Assembly: GCA_965200115.1 (NCBI GenBank)
Contig: OZ241336.1
Location: 3,286,001 to 3,350,000, forward strand
Reading direction: 5' to 3'
DNA length: 64,000 bases
From: JAPOUP01 sp026708635
Lineage (GTDB): Bacteria > Pseudomonadota > Alphaproteobacteria > Rhodobacterales > Rhodobacteraceae
Position numbers and translations under genes: made by a program. Shown piece by piece: positions 63,233 through 64,000 of this stretch (position 1 is its first letter; the number at the start of each line of letters is the position of its first letter). Under the pieces are notes generated by a model. The model had not been told where the DNA came from. It saw only the letters and a list, made by a program, of their open reading frames with translations, and ran no database searches.

Positions 63233-64000
63233 GTTTCGATCCACGCCTCCGTGATGGAGGCGACCACCCGGGGGTTGCGTTCGGTGTAGGTCAACGGGTT
63301 TCGATCCACGCCTCCGTGATGGAGGCGACACGCCCGGTCGCGCCGGAAACTGTTGCGGGAACTGTTTCGATCCACGCCTCCGTGATGGAGGCGACTTGTC
63401 CGGGGCGGTCCACCTTGCCGTGATCTGCTGTTTCGATCCACGCCTCCGTGATGGAGGCGACACCGGGCGTCCGCCACCGCCTGCGTGAGGTTCTGGTTTC
63501 GATCCACGCCTCCGTGATGGAGGCGACAATCCTGCGGCGTGCCGTCCACCGCGTTGCCCGTGTTTCGATCCACGCCTCCGTGATGGAGGCGACACCGGCC
63601 GCATCTCACGCGGCCGGTCACTCACGCGTTTCGATCCACGCCTCCGTGATGGAGGCGACAAATCACAATGCTACAGAGACTACACGCAAACACGTTTCGA
63701 TCCACGCCTCCGTGATGGAGGCGACTTGATTTACATGATGGACGTTCCCGATGACGCGTTTCGATCCACGCCTCCGTGATGGAGGCGACAGTACCCCGAT
63801 CGATACGATGGCGAGAAAAGCCGGTTTCGATCCACGCCTCCGTGATGGAGGCGACGGCTGTTACCGATCGAGAGCTTAATGGTTCTGGTGGTTTCGATCC
63901 ACGCCTCCGTGATGGAGGCGACGCCCGACCGGGATCCGGATCCCGGACCCACTCTGGTTTCGATCCACGCCTCCGTGATGGAGGCGACTTGGCCGCAGGT

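Larger units (their letters stand above)
59262..64000 (-). CRISPR. CRISPR array, type I-C-like, 72 repeats, continuing beyond the window
   Basis: I count 72 complete 32-bp repeats, first at 59262-59293 and last at 63957-63988. On the plus strand each reads GTTTCGATCCACGCCTCC then GTGATGGAGGCGAC. Spacers are 33-38 bp, mostly 34-35. I saw no repeat variants. On the minus strand the repeat begins GTCGC and ends GTGGATCGAAAC, with stem GCCTCC/GGAGGC; this is the pattern of type I-C repeats. The array is therefore transcribed on the minus strand. Leader and cas genes should lie to the right of 64000, and the left end at 59262 is the trailer. Confidence 0.97.

Noticed and set aside
59262..63988. 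Many open frames of 60-290 codons with repeating FDPRLRDGGD, VSIHASVMEAT or SPPSRRRGSK motifs
   Set aside because: They are translations of the CRISPR repeat in different frames, not proteins.

Overview
The window looks like a chromosomal segment of a GC-rich alphaproteobacterium. The strongest sign is the run ntrB-ntrC-ntrY-ntrX-trkA-trkH-hfq-hflX, a gene order typical of Rhodospirillales and their relatives. A single-cysteine DksA, stand-alone CinA, DUF2852, bpt and an aglFGAK operon agree with this. No 16S gene is present, so the order and genus are inference. Core genes are intact, but they are separated by many 300-800 bp stretches without coding signal, broken transposases and truncated genes. 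That pattern suggests a genome undergoing decay and IS activity, possibly host-associated.

Layout. 1-4742: alpha-glucoside ABC importer and glucosidase (aglF partial, aglG, aglA, aglK). 5171-6283: hpt and a RatA/COQ10-like gene, divergent. 6284-12735: accessory region with two paralogous secreted Calx-beta-like genes. The first carries a 13-C tract that puts it out of frame. A 982-bp direct repeat carries cinA and part of pgpA, and a broken DDE transposase has cut one pgpA copy; the intact pgpA, ispF and ispD follow. 14221-25440: nitrogen two-component systems, potassium uptake, hfq and hflX; both NtrC-type regulators lack the sigma-54 GAFTGA loop. 25622-26734: antitoxin/PIN toxin pair and IS30 debris. 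26898-31058: gatB and pepN. 31285-31518: a MITE-like element with 22-bp inverted repeats and a 7-bp target duplication. 32143-35998: a NikABC-like importer without ATPase plus a DUF1636 protein, with a Zur-like palindrome in front. 36324-39596: ctaD, lipB and a tRNA-Leu(GAG). 39757-41690: small secreted proteins of unknown function. 41710-48890: ilvH, ilvB, a second IS30 relic, bpt, DUF2852, ybaK, a small conserved gene and an M48 protease. 49178-57972: P450, VWA/MoxR pair with a small membrane protein, dksA, FAD monooxygenase, tpiA and a D-lyxose isomerase-like gene. 58029-59283: a zinc-ribbon peptide and an RlmJ-like protein whose stop codon lies inside the first CRISPR repeat. 59262-64000: a CRISPR array with 72 complete repeats that runs off the window.

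The CRISPR repeat, read on the minus strand, begins GTCGC and ends GTGGATCGAAAC with a GCCTCC/GGAGGC stem. This is the type I-C pattern. The leader and cas genes should therefore lie beyond position 64000, and the end seen here is the old (trailer) end. Several spacers occur twice.

The observations most worth following are the poly-C-controlled secreted gene within the recent duplication, the loss of GAFTGA from both NtrC and NtrX, the MITE with a 50-codon ORF, the putative Zur-controlled DUF1636/importer cluster, and the RlmJ-like gene fused to the end of the CRISPR array.
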